Source: Trichostrongylus colubriformis | Taxonomy: Eukaryota > Nematoda > Chromadorea > Rhabditida > Trichostrongylidae | Direction: 5' to 3' | Length of the DNA: 64,000 nucleotides | Assembly: GCA_963978905.1 (NCBI GenBank) | Contig: OZ022259.1 | Span: forward strand, 13,268,001 to 13,332,000 | Shown here: piece by piece, positions 48,601-59,700 of the stretch | Position numbering within the stretch: the stretch's first letter is position 1 | Layout of the letters: each line of letters opens with the position of its first letter | Position numbers and translations under genes: made by a program | The notes under the pieces: generated by a model | Seen by the model: the letters and a program-made list of their open reading frames with translations, nothing else | Told to the model about the DNA's origin: nothing | Databases searched by the model: none

Positions 48601-51164
48601 GGATACGCCACGCACTTGAATTCAAACTCGTGGTTCCTCAGTATAGCAAAAGACCAGTCCCGTCAGATGGAGGGAATTAGGTTGGCTGAGATGAGATTTT
48701 GACTTTGCAACTGCAATGCTGCTCTTTTTGCAGCTGAGAATGAGTCACAGCACAATGTGTGCGGTGTAAAGTGGATGAAAGAACGATTTCTGCCAAATGA
48801 ACATGTGCTGGTGAAAACAGTGGAAATGTCCGTTAGTAGTGTGTGCTTCATGAAACATGTTTGTCAACATGTTGTTGTCGTTACAGATGCATACCCAAAA
48901 AGTTTCGTCCATGCGGGTGACGTGGCCGGGGCCACAAAGGACGTGGAGCAAAGCGGCTGATGGCCATGTGCTCGATTTTAAGGTTTTATTTTGTTGATCG
49001 AGCTTATATGCTTGCCCAAAGGATCGAATTCAGCGCTGGATCTTGATTCCCTTCATTTATCGCCTTCCGAGCACGCGATGGCTACCGTTATGCCCCACCA
49101 CGCTCATGGGGCCGTCTACGATACCCGCGTGAACGGGGGTTGGAAAGGACCTATTTCTGCTGGATTTTGACTTTTTGCATGAAGCTTTGCATGTGGCCCG
49201 TGGCCCGTAGTGAACGAATACAAAGGAACCCGATGGAATTAAAAAAACGTAGTTTTCTGTGAGTGATTCCTCTCGAGTCTCTGGAAGGGGGCAATGAAGG
49301 AAAACAGACCTGCTCTTGTGAATAAAGGCTTTCCTTGGAGAGATACTCTTGGCGAATTTCGCGTTGAAAATATGCGCCTTGTGGTTTTTATCGCAACTTC
49401 ATCGCGCTTCACTTCGAGCTGCGCGATTTCCTGACCGAGTTGCTGCGAGGGCGGGGCATTGTCCGCGGCTGGCTGGCGTAATTCCTAGCATCTACTGCTT
49501 GGTGGCTAGTGATCAGGAAGGCGAAAGGGAATAGAATAATGATTTCTCGCATTTTTTGGCTGTTGCATCCAATTCTTTTGCTACTGTTGCCCTATTTGAC
49601 GTCTCAACTTTCATATTCCACAGTCGACTGGAAAATCTCCTCCCGATGGCTTCGAGTAAAATCTAATTTTTTTGGAAAATTCACTCTTTCCCTAGCTGAA
49701 GTGAGTGCCATTGAGATAACAAGTTTTTCTGAAAGGATTCACTTGAGTGATATGATTGACAGATTCCGAAATTGCTTTTAATGAATCATCTGAACACCTG
49801 TGCGCTATTCTGGTCTCATATTCGATTCAAAGAATGTTCGTCATGAATCACTGCTTTCTGCAGATTTCCACTGCACATTGCGGGCCACCCTCGTCAGATT
49901 AAATTAATTGAAAGAACTTTGTGAGCGAATATGCAAGTTCATGAAATCTATAACGTTCATCTTGTTTTGAAAATAAGCTTGCGATGAGCATTTATTTCAG
50001 AAATATGAACAAGCAATGAATGCTGAATAGTCTCTGTCTGAATGCGCTTGAAGTTTTTAAGTATACCAGACTTAGCAATGCACCTTGCGCGTCACATAGC
50101 ACTGGTGAGCTGCGGACTATGCATAAGATTATCTAAACAGGGCCAAGTATCAGCAAAGATAGGAGTTTTATTGAAATTTACACTTACGGGGGTGTCCACT
50201 GGTGTCATCCATTAGTCATAGTAATCGGAGTTCTGCGACTGCACCCCACAATGGTGAGATCCACTATCCGTTTTCGATCCTCTGAGCGTATCATGAAAGA
50301 TTACTGAGCCGTCCAGGAGTTGGCCAAAAGACTGCAATCGTTTTCAGTTACTCATTTACCCATTCTGATCGGTTTACTCCAAACGGTACTTCTCCTCCCA
50401 CAACCCAACATACCTGTCCGGGAAGGGGACTTTAGTCAGGATTGACCTTTCACACCTTCCTTATTACTTCGCCCCTGCCTGAGTTCGCCTATGGTTTGAC
50501 CCTTTTAATGCTTTCGGTTTCAACAAGTATTACAGCACAAAGAAATAGTGGAAATAGAAACAGAAAGCGTGGAGTTGGGACAAAGAGAGGAGGGAAATAA
50601 GGGAAAAAATGGAAAAATAGAAAGAGAAATAATGGAAACTAGTAGAAATTCTTGAAACAAGCGAATTAGTGTAAAATTGAGAAATCGACGGTGAGTCTGA
50701 AATGAAATGACGAACTAAAGTTAGAAAGTTTAGTAGATAGTTAGTAATAGATAGTAGTTGAGTTTAGTAGATAAATAAAATGAAATGAAAGTATGTATAT
50801 TGTCTCCCATGGCCATTTTTTAGGCAGTTAGGCTTCGAGGTGAAACTATTAAGTATTCATGGGAAGTGATTTCTAATAGCCTGAAAATGTCCACGAGAGA
50901 CAAGGTATGTATCTTCTTTCAACTTATGGTTCACAACCGCTGACTGGTACTCAGAAAAGGTTTTGATTTGCTAGTTTTCATGAACTGGAACAATTGAAAC
51001 ATGATCAGCAGACAGCTCGTACAATCAAGTGAGGTAACCCGCAGGAAAGAAAGAGGAAGGGACGAAGAAAGGTGAAATTTGACATTCTCAAACTGCATTC
51101 TAACCAAAGACCCGTACCCATGCCATTCCAGTCTGACACCTAGTGCGATGTCAGCACATCGCTA
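45662..51164. other. Intergenic 3' of doxa-1
   Basis: An AATAAA at 46260-46265 is a possible doxa-1 poly(A) signal, but nearer non-canonical signals cannot be excluded. The rest holds nested direct duplications (47286-47788), a family B fragment (about 49140-49275), AT-rich sequence and a purine-rich stretch (50550-50790). No exon recognised. Confidence 0.4.
47286..47788 (+). repeat. Two interleaved direct duplications (A-B-B'-A')
   Basis: A 61-bp unit (ACTCTTCCATAGGTATTTAC...) occurs identically at 47286-47346 and 47728-47788. An approximately 80-bp unit (GCACCCTTAGAATTTATCAG...) occurs at 47506-47587 and 47645-47724. The near identity implies a recent event. Confidence 0.85.
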
Positions 51165-51173
51165 AATCGCTAC

Positions 51174-51380
51174 GGGTGTGACTACTTACGACGAAAAATC
51201 GCTTCACGGCGCCACCAGTACGGCTTGCCGAATCGAATGCCCTTGAGCCCGGCAAAGTGTGGCTGCGTCACCTCTGCGCTTCCATCCATGCCACACTGCC
51301 TCCTCCACCCATGCCACACTGCCTCGCTTGAAGGCTGCCGCGGGCGTCCACGCGATTTTTTGTCGTAAGTACCCTCACCC
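51174..51380. mobile_element. GGGTG-end MITE, subfamily E
   Basis: 28-bp ends (GGGTGTGACTACTTACGACG... and inverse) with about four mismatches. Target duplication AATCGCTAC / AATGGCTAC (51165-51173, 51381-51389). The interior repeats CATGCCACACTGCCTC twice and matches 42-220 inverted. Confidence 0.8.
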
Positions 51381-52530
51381 AATGGCTACTGGTGTACGTG
51401 GTAGGTGTTTGTATAAGTAGGAAGTGATATTACAACGATATGTGGTTTCAGAGTGATCGTCCCACTAATTAGTATCCCCATACATTGAGCTCAATTTCCC
51501 CTATCATCCCTTTCACAGACATACAGACCGACATAAAAACCGACACACAAAATTACTGGTTCATACTGCTTCAGTGACTGGTTTAGTAGAGAATGGAAAA
51601 CGCCTTTATTATTTTTGTTAATAAATACATATATAGATTGCGTAAGTATTGAAGTACTAAACTATCCATGGTTTGGGCTCGAGGTAAGCTCTTCCCTGAC
51701 AGAGTCTTTCACGTACGAAGTACCGAAGAAAGCAAGAACGACGATTATTTTAATGAAATGATCTTCTGACCAGTTCGACCACAATTTATTTTGCAGAGAT
51801 CGTTAGGTTCAAGCAGCAACGATCACTGAATCTGCCTCGCCCACAGCACGCGTGAGAGCAATCAAGCTTACAGTTCCTTCTCTCAGACATTCATTGATCA
51901 GCAATAAAACACCTCGTGTGGTAGTGAAATGGTCCGAATGTTGACACCAGTTTTTATGGTTGTTTTCAACCACCACGAGCCGATTTGCGATTAATGGCGA
52001 TCGTTTGGACAATCGAGATAGGAGCGCACATTTCCGTGGCTCCCTACGATATTTGGGGCAATGCACATGCCACCATTTGAATATCCAGACAGAATTAGAT
52101 TTTCCGAAAGCTCCGAAACTAACTGGAAGAAATGGAGAAGATCAAATTCGGATAAGAACTGCTTTGGAATGCGCCATGTAGTGCAGCACATTGGGACAGC
52201 GTCTTATTATTGGGTTCCCATGTTCTGCACTGCATAATATGTAACAGCTAGTTAATATAAACCGGTATACGTATAAGCCAAATTTTGTCGCTCCCCACAG
52301 GCACCATCACTACACCTCCAGAAGATAAAAGCCTGGTTGAGTTGCAACCCGTAATTTGGAGACCACCTGATGCTTTCACGAACTAAGTCAACTCAGCAGC
52401 AGCGAATGGAATTGCCCCTTTGAGAGCCTATTCAGTTTTCATAATTCAGTGCTCACCCCCACTCAAAGTGAATCAAGTAAATCTGGAATGTGCCTCCGAT
52501 GGAAGGTGGGTATCAGGATCGTGTCTATGA

Positions 52531-52769
52531 GGGTGGGGATCGATTGGTCGAATTTTTGCTTCGCGGCGTCGCACTCGCTGAGCCGTTAGCACGGCTTGCG
52601 GCAATCGGTTGAAATTCCGTTCAGTATGCAGTGGGCTGGTATCGTGAGAGACCTTCAGAGATTGCAGGTTGGAGCCTTCGGAAGCTCTTCTATGTTGTGG
52701 TTGCTGCTAATTCAACGGATAAAACTATAAACAACGCGCACTCAAAATTCCACCAATCGACCCTCACCT
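52531..52769. mobile_element. GGGTG-end MITE, subfamily H (copy 2)
   Basis: Exact 9-bp duplication TGTCTATGA at 52522-52530 and 52770-52778. Left end GGGTGGGGATCGATTGGTCG, right end inverse (CCACCAATCGACCCTCACCT). Interior matches 29465-29699 (TTTTGCTTCGCGGCG, CTTCTATGTTGTGGTTG). Confidence 0.85.
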
Positions 52770-53337
52770 TGTCTATGACAATCCCACATGCAGGCTCAGT
52801 TAGTCATAGAAACTGCTTTCGAAGGCGACTGAGCTGTCGAAGACGTCAAGTACAACTAGTAAAATGCGTTGCCATTAATCAGAGCTTCTGCCTGAAAAGA
52901 ACTCTTGATCATGGTACTACTAACTTTAAATGGGTTCGCATAGTTATAAGCCTGAAAATCGACCTTGACCACTCGGTCAACAAACTCTGTTGGCGATTTT
53001 TCCGCCTGTGATCAGCGACATGTGGACCGAAAAGAAATTAGTACGTAACCTTCTCGTAACGAATCGCCGGTGAATCAAACAAAGGCGTTGTCCGTGAAGG
53101 ACGGCCTGATAGCCACTCTTTCCGAAACGAACACTTTTGAAAGGTCTCTCCGGTTTTGCTTGCCGAAACAGGAAAGACAATGGCACCTAGAATCCTGAAG
53201 AAGAGGAACTTTCGGGGAGGAAAGGAATGTCGAGGTCGTTTCGGTGTACGCTAGTCATTCCTTTCCACTCAGAACACCGACCGCAAGCAGCAACTGTTTA
53301 CTCAAAGGTCGGCAAATTACTACTATATAGTGTCGAC

Positions 53338-53600
53338 AAGGCAGTAGAAAACGTTTTATACTGAGGACCAGGGTATCTACCGTATGTTTAGTGAAACAGT
53401 ATATCAAGATCTTTAATTGTACGCATAAATTAGACTATTTCAGGAGTTTCCTTTCGGTTCAGAAAGCAATCTTTCACCATGTCTTCCAAAAACAACATTA
53501 TTTGATTGCTTCAAGCGCAGGAGCTTGGTAACACAAAACAAGCTCCTGCGCTTGAAGGCACCGAAAGCGCAAGGCAGTAGAAAACGTTTTATACTGAGGA
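53338..53600. repeat. 30-bp direct repeats flanking a 19-bp perfect hairpin
   Basis: AAGGCAGTAGAAAACGTTTT plus ATACTGAGGA occurs identically at 53338-53367 and 53571-53600. Between them, CTTCAAGCGCAGGAGCTTG (53509-53527) pairs exactly with 53539-53557 across an 11-nt loop. Confidence 0.9.
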
Positions 53601-53945
53601 TAAATACGGCAAATTGCCGATTTTGAAAGTAAGGGCGGTCAGCATTGAAACAGTAGAGAGAGAACGACATAAATGGAGAGGAGCTTGGGGAACAGGAACC
53701 AGAAAGTTCTGCTTTTTACTTCTTCCATTTGCTCCCCTCTGTATCACAAACCGATAATATAGAAGCAGGTCAGCCAGCGGCTAAGCCAGACGGCCGCGAG
53801 CGTCGCGACAATGCCGGCAGCGGATGCGTGCCAGCGGGATTCGCAGTGCTTGGTATCGTTGTAAGACCCAAGCCGCGCTTTTTCAGTGCCACGTCTCCCA
53901 CGATCTCACCTTCTACTTACCTTAGGCAGTGCCTTCAAAGGAGTA
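53600..53945 (+). repeat. TTAA MITE type 2, diverged copy
   Basis: CGGCAAATTGCCGATTTTGA, GTAGAGAGAGAACGACATAA, GTAAGACCCAAGCCGCGCTT and a terminal GGCAGTGCCTTCAAAG follow the order of 1684-2091. The TTAA ends are eroded. Confidence 0.6.
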
Positions 53946-55261
53946 CTATTCCACATTCCGCGAAACGTGTGTCGAGCTGACGTCGTTATTGGTACGAAAG
54001 CCATGAGAAGTGCAATAAATCCATCCATTTTCAAGTGCTGTAAAGGGTGTGGGAACTCCTGGGTAGCGAAAATGTTCTGGATTTGGAAGTAAAATCTTTT
54101 AGGCAGCGAAAATTTTCTAGGTTTTTGTTGTAAAATACTCCGAGGGTGGTCTTTGAAAAGCTAAACTTCTTCATAACTCATATTCATGTCATTCAGGGAA
54201 TCAGCTTGTTCTGGTGAGTGCTCGTTTGTAATATTTCCAAAACACTGGGGACGCGCATAGGCTTATAAGTTCCTTTTAGTGAAATCGTCAGATCGCAGAA
54301 GTTCCTCCAGCGATTGGAATCCTTTCTTTTCATTCCCAAACTCCTCTTTATTGACGCTCAAGCCACAAAAATAACCACGCTGCATCATTGGAAGTTGCTA
54401 TGCTGTTACAGCAACCATCAAAAGAATGGGCAAGAGGGAACGACCAACGAGCCACAGGTGTTTATTAAGCTGCTGAAGGCCACTTCTTTCTTTTCCTGAC
54501 ATTTTGTGATTGATGAAGGAACTTGGCCATTTCGGCGCCGTACGGAACCCAAGGGTGTGTTCAATAGAGGTTCAAGTGGAAAACCTTTACCAGGACTGGA
54601 AAAGCAGTTATTTTTACGTTCTTAAATGGATCCGATTTGCCTCTTAATTTCTGTGATAACATGAGCTCTTCTACCTGTGCGAGTCCTCTGAGAGACGGAG
54701 ATTGGGATCATCAAGTCAGGCCTGGTCTACATGTATAAACTGGTGAGAACAATAGGATTCCTCATGACCATGGCACGCATTCCAACGTCGTTCATTTAGG
54801 ATGAGCTCTACGTAGCTCTAGGCTGAAGGGAGCAAAGACCAGGTTTCACGTATCCTACGGCCCAATACTTGCATACATACAGTAGCGCTCAGAAGTATTC
54901 CCAAAAGCTTTTTGTCATAACCTTTTTTCTACTTGACCAAATTTGACAAAATTTTAAAATGTGGTGCCTGACCTCATTGTCAATATTTCCTTCTATTTCA
55001 GTGCCACTTGACTCTTTTCATGGTTTTTTACAAGAGTTTACTATAAAACCACCGAAAAAAAGAAAAAGGCTTGCTCAAGAAAAACAGTTTTATTTACAAA
55101 ACCAAACGGATCAAGCCTCAGAGAACATCAATATGTTCTAGAAAGATCACGACTTTTGATGACAGCGGCACAGCGGGACGGCAAAGGGATGGCACCCCAA
55201 AAACAAAAAACTGCATTTAACCATGTAACTTATACCGTTGAGCGCCAAAATAGTATATTTA

Positions 55262-56087
55262 TTAGGTTGAACCATAATTTCTGTTACACTCTTGGGGAAA
55301 ACTGTGGAATCTTCGGGAATATTTGTGGTGGGGGGTATATGAAGAGACTGAAAAGGGCTACTGATTAACACATTCATATTCTCTATGGCTTCAACTAGCA
55401 GTGAATCTACGACTATTTCGCGAAAGGTGCGAAATTCGCGAACTCCGCCCCTGTTCCTCAGCATGCAGGGCCACTAACCGAATCAACCAGTCGATGGACC
55501 CAGGTACTGTCCCTCATATGGCTGCAACCCGATGGCTCGATCTGCTCAAATTGAAACAGAAAAAATTCAAAAATTGCACAGAGAAAAAAATGTTTTTTTT
55601 CTAAATTTTCAAAAAAAAGGGAAACTGTTACCATTCAACACGACAGCCACTGCCGATCTCTACTGCAGGCAATTGGACACCGGAACGGCAAAACTTGCCG
55701 GAAAAATGGACCAAGACTTCTTCCTCCACGACAACGCTCACCCACTGTGGCAAAGCTGGCGTGTCAAAGGATCGAGGACTTTGGTTGGACGAAGTCCTGA
55801 TCTCCGGGCATGGTTCTAACTGACTACCACCTATTCCGATCTCTGACCCACTTCCTCGACGGACGGCAGTTCAAAGATGACGATGATCTCAAAATCGACC
55901 TCCAGACTTTCTTCGACCAGAAATCCCCAGACTTCTATAAGCCAGGCATCTATTATCTCCCTATTCGCTGGCAATATATTAATGATCACAATGGTACATA
56001 TTTTGTTGACTGAAGTTAGACACAAATCAAGAAAAATAAATTTGAAATTTTTCGTCATAGTGTAACAGAAATTATGGTTCAACCTAA
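55262..56087 (+). mobile_element. Mariner element, internally deleted, nested in the Tc1-like element
   Basis: TA at 55260-55261 and 56088-56089. Ends TTAGGTTGAACCATAATTTC...TGTTACAC and exact inverse. At 826 bp it is shorter than a full mariner (about 1.3 kb). It carries a broken transposase. A third end of the same family starts at 63956. Confidence 0.85.
55532..56013 (+). pseudogene. Mariner transposase, C-terminal half, frameshifted
   Basis: Frame one (55532-55819) has NTTATADLYCRQLD and FFLHDNAHP, matching the second catalytic Asp region of mariner transposases. Frame two (55810-56013) has DYHLFRSL, DLKIDLQTFFDQK and GIYYLPIRWQYI...NGTYF, the conserved C-terminus including the third Asp (in TDYHLF). 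The frameshift lies near 55760-55810. The N-terminal helix-turn-helix part and first catalytic Asp region are missing, so the gene is non-functional. Confidence 0.85.
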
Positions 56088-56346
56088 TAGTATGCAGGGT
56101 CTCCAAGTACAACATACCTAAATTCCTCTTAGATCGGTCCAGTAGCAAAAAAGTTACAAGTGAAAAACCCAAGTGAACAACCATTTGGCCGAATACTTTT
56201 GAGCGCTACTGTACTTACGTGTACATACAGTAGCGCTCAAAAAACTTCGGCACTAGGTGCCGAAAACTCGCCACTAGACGAATTTCTGTGCAATGTCTTG
56301 TGAAACCGTTTTGAAACTAATTTCGGTGTTTTTGATTTGATGGCGT

Positions 56347-56406
56347 GCGGGTTCGAATCCATTTCGAAACTGAAGCTTTTGCCCATTACTCAGCATGCTT
56401 CTAACA
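56347..56406 (+). repeat. Fragment of tRNA-like element with B box
   Basis: Starts in the T-arm with B box GGTTCGAATCC (56350-56360), then GAAGCTTTTGCCCATTACTC as in other copies. It lies just downstream of the nhl-1 stop codon on the opposite strand. Confidence 0.55.
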
Positions 56407-56720
56407 ACATTTTGAGACTTTTGAAATAAAAATTTTTGAAGCCTACCATTTTTTCACTTACTTAGATTGATATGATGCTTTGGTACACAACAGCACATAT
56501 ATAATTAGGTATTCATAAAGTCTTCAACCAAACACATACAACAATAGCTTTCAATAAGAGAAAACAATTTGAATGGTGAAGAGTTGTACAGATTTCTTCC
56601 ATAACGAAACAGCACATCAATCAATTGTTGATGAATAGAAACAACGTCAACAATTAAAGCTGAGAGATGCACATAGGAGAGAAGAAGTACTCGTTTTCGG
56701 TGAAGACAAGTTGATAGTAA

Positions 56721-59700
56721 TTAGAAGATCTGAATACGGTGATTCTCTCGATCACTAGCCACGATACCTCCGTCGAACACACAGAGTGCTTCTACACCTT
56801 TTAGCTGACCAGCACCTCCTCCCCACGTGCCAAACGTGCAGATAAATTCGCCATCCGACGTGAACACCTGGAAACAGCGTTAACAAGCAATGCCTTGAGT
56901 CAGGAACAGATTCAAAGGCACATTTCTTGATACCCTAAAGTCCCATAGATAAGAGCGGCCCGTAGATAAGAGCGGTTTGTGCTAGAAAATGAAAATTGAC
57001 GTTTGTATACGTTTTTCTTTGGCGCTGTGTGCTCATGATCATCGCATTAATAGCCTACAACTTTACCTTCATCCTTACTGTTCTCTATACTTTTTCTATT
57101 GCTATTTTTTTTATTAGGTTGTAAGGAAAGTTCTGGCCGCATTCGCGCGTTCACAAGATAAACTCAAATTTCGAAGCGCGTCTACATGAATTAAATTACA
57201 AGTTGTGCTCCTTAGATGGAGAGAAATTTGCTCTTTCTGGATATATGCTTTTCTTGAAATGTTACAAGTTTTTCGAGTTGTTAGGAAAATTATAAAGTAC
57301 TGCGAAAATGGCACTTTTTAGATGACTTCACTTCACGAGTTTTTGTTTAGCTGAGTCCCAGCGAAGGTGACCACAAATGTGAGTGCTGCAAGGGGAGGGA
57401 GTGAAGCATTGTACTGAACACTTTGTCCCTGGTTTCAGAAGTGCAGAAATGAGAACGAGTTTCTCGAATTTTCAATTGATCAAATCGCTTTAACTAAAGT
57501 GACAGAAAGCGATGAGCGCCCATACTTGCAGGGGATATCCACAAGTATTGGCCCTCAACAAATAAACTTGACCAACCACCTCAAGCAGCCTTGATTTGGA
57601 AAAACCCAAAGAAATGGGTGCCGAGGGACCCCTCAGGGCAGCTATGCGCAAGCGCATTTTCCACATATCCTCTTCCAGTAATTGAAGCAGTTGGAGGCTG
57701 AAGCCATTACTCGTCTATCATACTCACCAGATCCAGCGCTAACTATGCCCCACTTTTCCAAACATCTGGACAGCTTTTTCAGCAGCAGTGTGTTCGGAAA
57801 GAATGATGGTTTGAAGTCGACTTTTTTTGTTTTCGCGCTCTATAAATCATCAGCCCTTCATCAAAATAAGATATGCAAATATCCATAATACTTCCAAAAG
57901 TGTAGCGAATCAAATGGTGCTTATTCTGTGAAAAAAGATGCAGCCTGAGCCTAGTTATGATCTCCCGAAGCTGAAATTGCGAAACCGTCTATGAGAAATC
58001 TAATTTTACTGTTGCATTGGGAGTGACTGCTGCTGGAGAGAAATTCGAAACAGTGCTAATTTTTAAATTTTTTTAAAAGAATTTTAAGAATTTTCAAGAA
58101 TCTTTTTTACCGGTAAATCAAACCGCTCTTATCTATGGGACTCTAGGGTAATCGAAAGCATCAGGTGGGGGATGGTGGCTACTGGTCGATCACATTATGG
58201 GAAAGTTCAACCGCCACTAATTCATGTTTTTTCTTCCAATCTCTCAAATGGAAAGAGTAAAGGATAAAAAAAATAAACGGCATGGCGTTAACCAGTCCCT
58301 TCTGCGAGATGTGCCGCGCATTCTAGTTCCATTCAGAATTGAGGGAAATTCAATGCGATTTGACCTATGCAATGACTTGCGGGAGAGGGCAGCCGATGTA
58401 CAAGTCACTGCTTTTGTCCTTCCAGACTTGTCTGATATCAGTTCACCTACCCCGGAGGGATGAAAAGCTTGGTTGGCTTGGGCGGGCGTTGATGCGGGAT
58501 TTGATCTTCGCACCTTGAGAGTGGGGAGCGCGCCACCGGTCACTACAACAACCTCCGCCTGGAGAAAGGTAAAGGTTCTACAAACCACTGCATTCCTCAT
58601 GAGAGTGGTTCCTAATGGTACTATTCAGCAGGGTCGGAGCTGAGAACGAGACACATGAATAACTGATCCTTTAGTGAAATGTAGTGATTTAACAAACAAA
58701 CGGTTTGATACTTTTATCGATTACACCTACAAACAGTTGGGCTGGCGCACACTACTGCGCATCACACATGGAAGCGCGCAAAGAGAGCGCGTGTATCGAA
58801 CTCTCTCACCCCGTCACACACTCTCACTCTCACCCAAGCCCGCAGGCCACGCCTTCTACACCTCGAACTTGGGTATTTGAACCAAAAGCTGGACACACAG
58901 ACACAGACATACAGACATACCAAACTCCTGGTTTTATAGGGTATGATTTCAACGGCCTGAAAATCGGCCTCATTCTAAGATATTTGTTCAAACCTCTTTG
59001 TACAGTAGATGAATCTCTTTCGGTTTACAGGCAATATGCCACACAACACTAACATATGACTTTATAAGGAAAATTAAGGAAAATTTTCCATAAAAAAAAC
59101 GACACTACTCATGGAATGACCCAGCAGCGAGAAGAGCCTATTTGAGCATTTTGTGCGTAATTTTTTTGACATTTTCTTTAGCAGCCAGCCATCTAGCATC
59201 ACTGCTCCCTTCAATGTAAGTGATAAGCCACCCGAGACTATCGCGGAACGTGCCTTCGTGGTAGGATGGCGACATACCTGGATTCGATTATTCCCTGAAT
59301 CAGCAACCAGGATATTGCTCTGAAACAACCAAATCACGTGAGATTGAGCAGCAGACGAGATAGGCCATCACGTACCTGTGAATCCACTGCAACACCGCGA
59401 GGGAACTTAAATTGTCCACCGTGAAACCCTTCGGATCCGAATGAGAACAAGAACATTCCTTGAACGTCAAACACACAAATTCGATGATTTGACGAATCCG
59501 ACACGTAGACCTGGATCAGATTGCTTGAGCCCCCTTACCTTCACCACATGCCATGCAAAAGAAGGTGGATAGTTCGAAGGATCTAAGTGGAAAAGATGGT
59601 GAATAAATGGGGTTAGGCCGCGTTCATACTCTGCGGTGCCGGCGGCAGAGCGTGGCAGCGTGTCTCTGCGTCTCCGCCTATGCCACTCTGCCTCACTGCC

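Larger units (their letters stand above)
51390..54877. other. Intergenic between MITEs
   Basis: No gene recognised. Open frames on both strands at 51809-52191 (minus) and 51960-52181 (plus) overlap, with no family motif. Confidence 0.4.
54880..56211. mobile_element. Tc1-like element, 1332 bp, interrupted by mariner
   Basis: TA at 54878-54879 and 56212-56213. Ends CAGTAGCGCTCAGAAGTATTC-like and inverse (GAATACTTTTGAGCGCTACTG); CAGT ends on TA fit Tc1. No Tc1 transposase survives. A second copy of the end (CAGTAGCGCTCAAAAAAC) starts at 56228. Confidence 0.75.
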
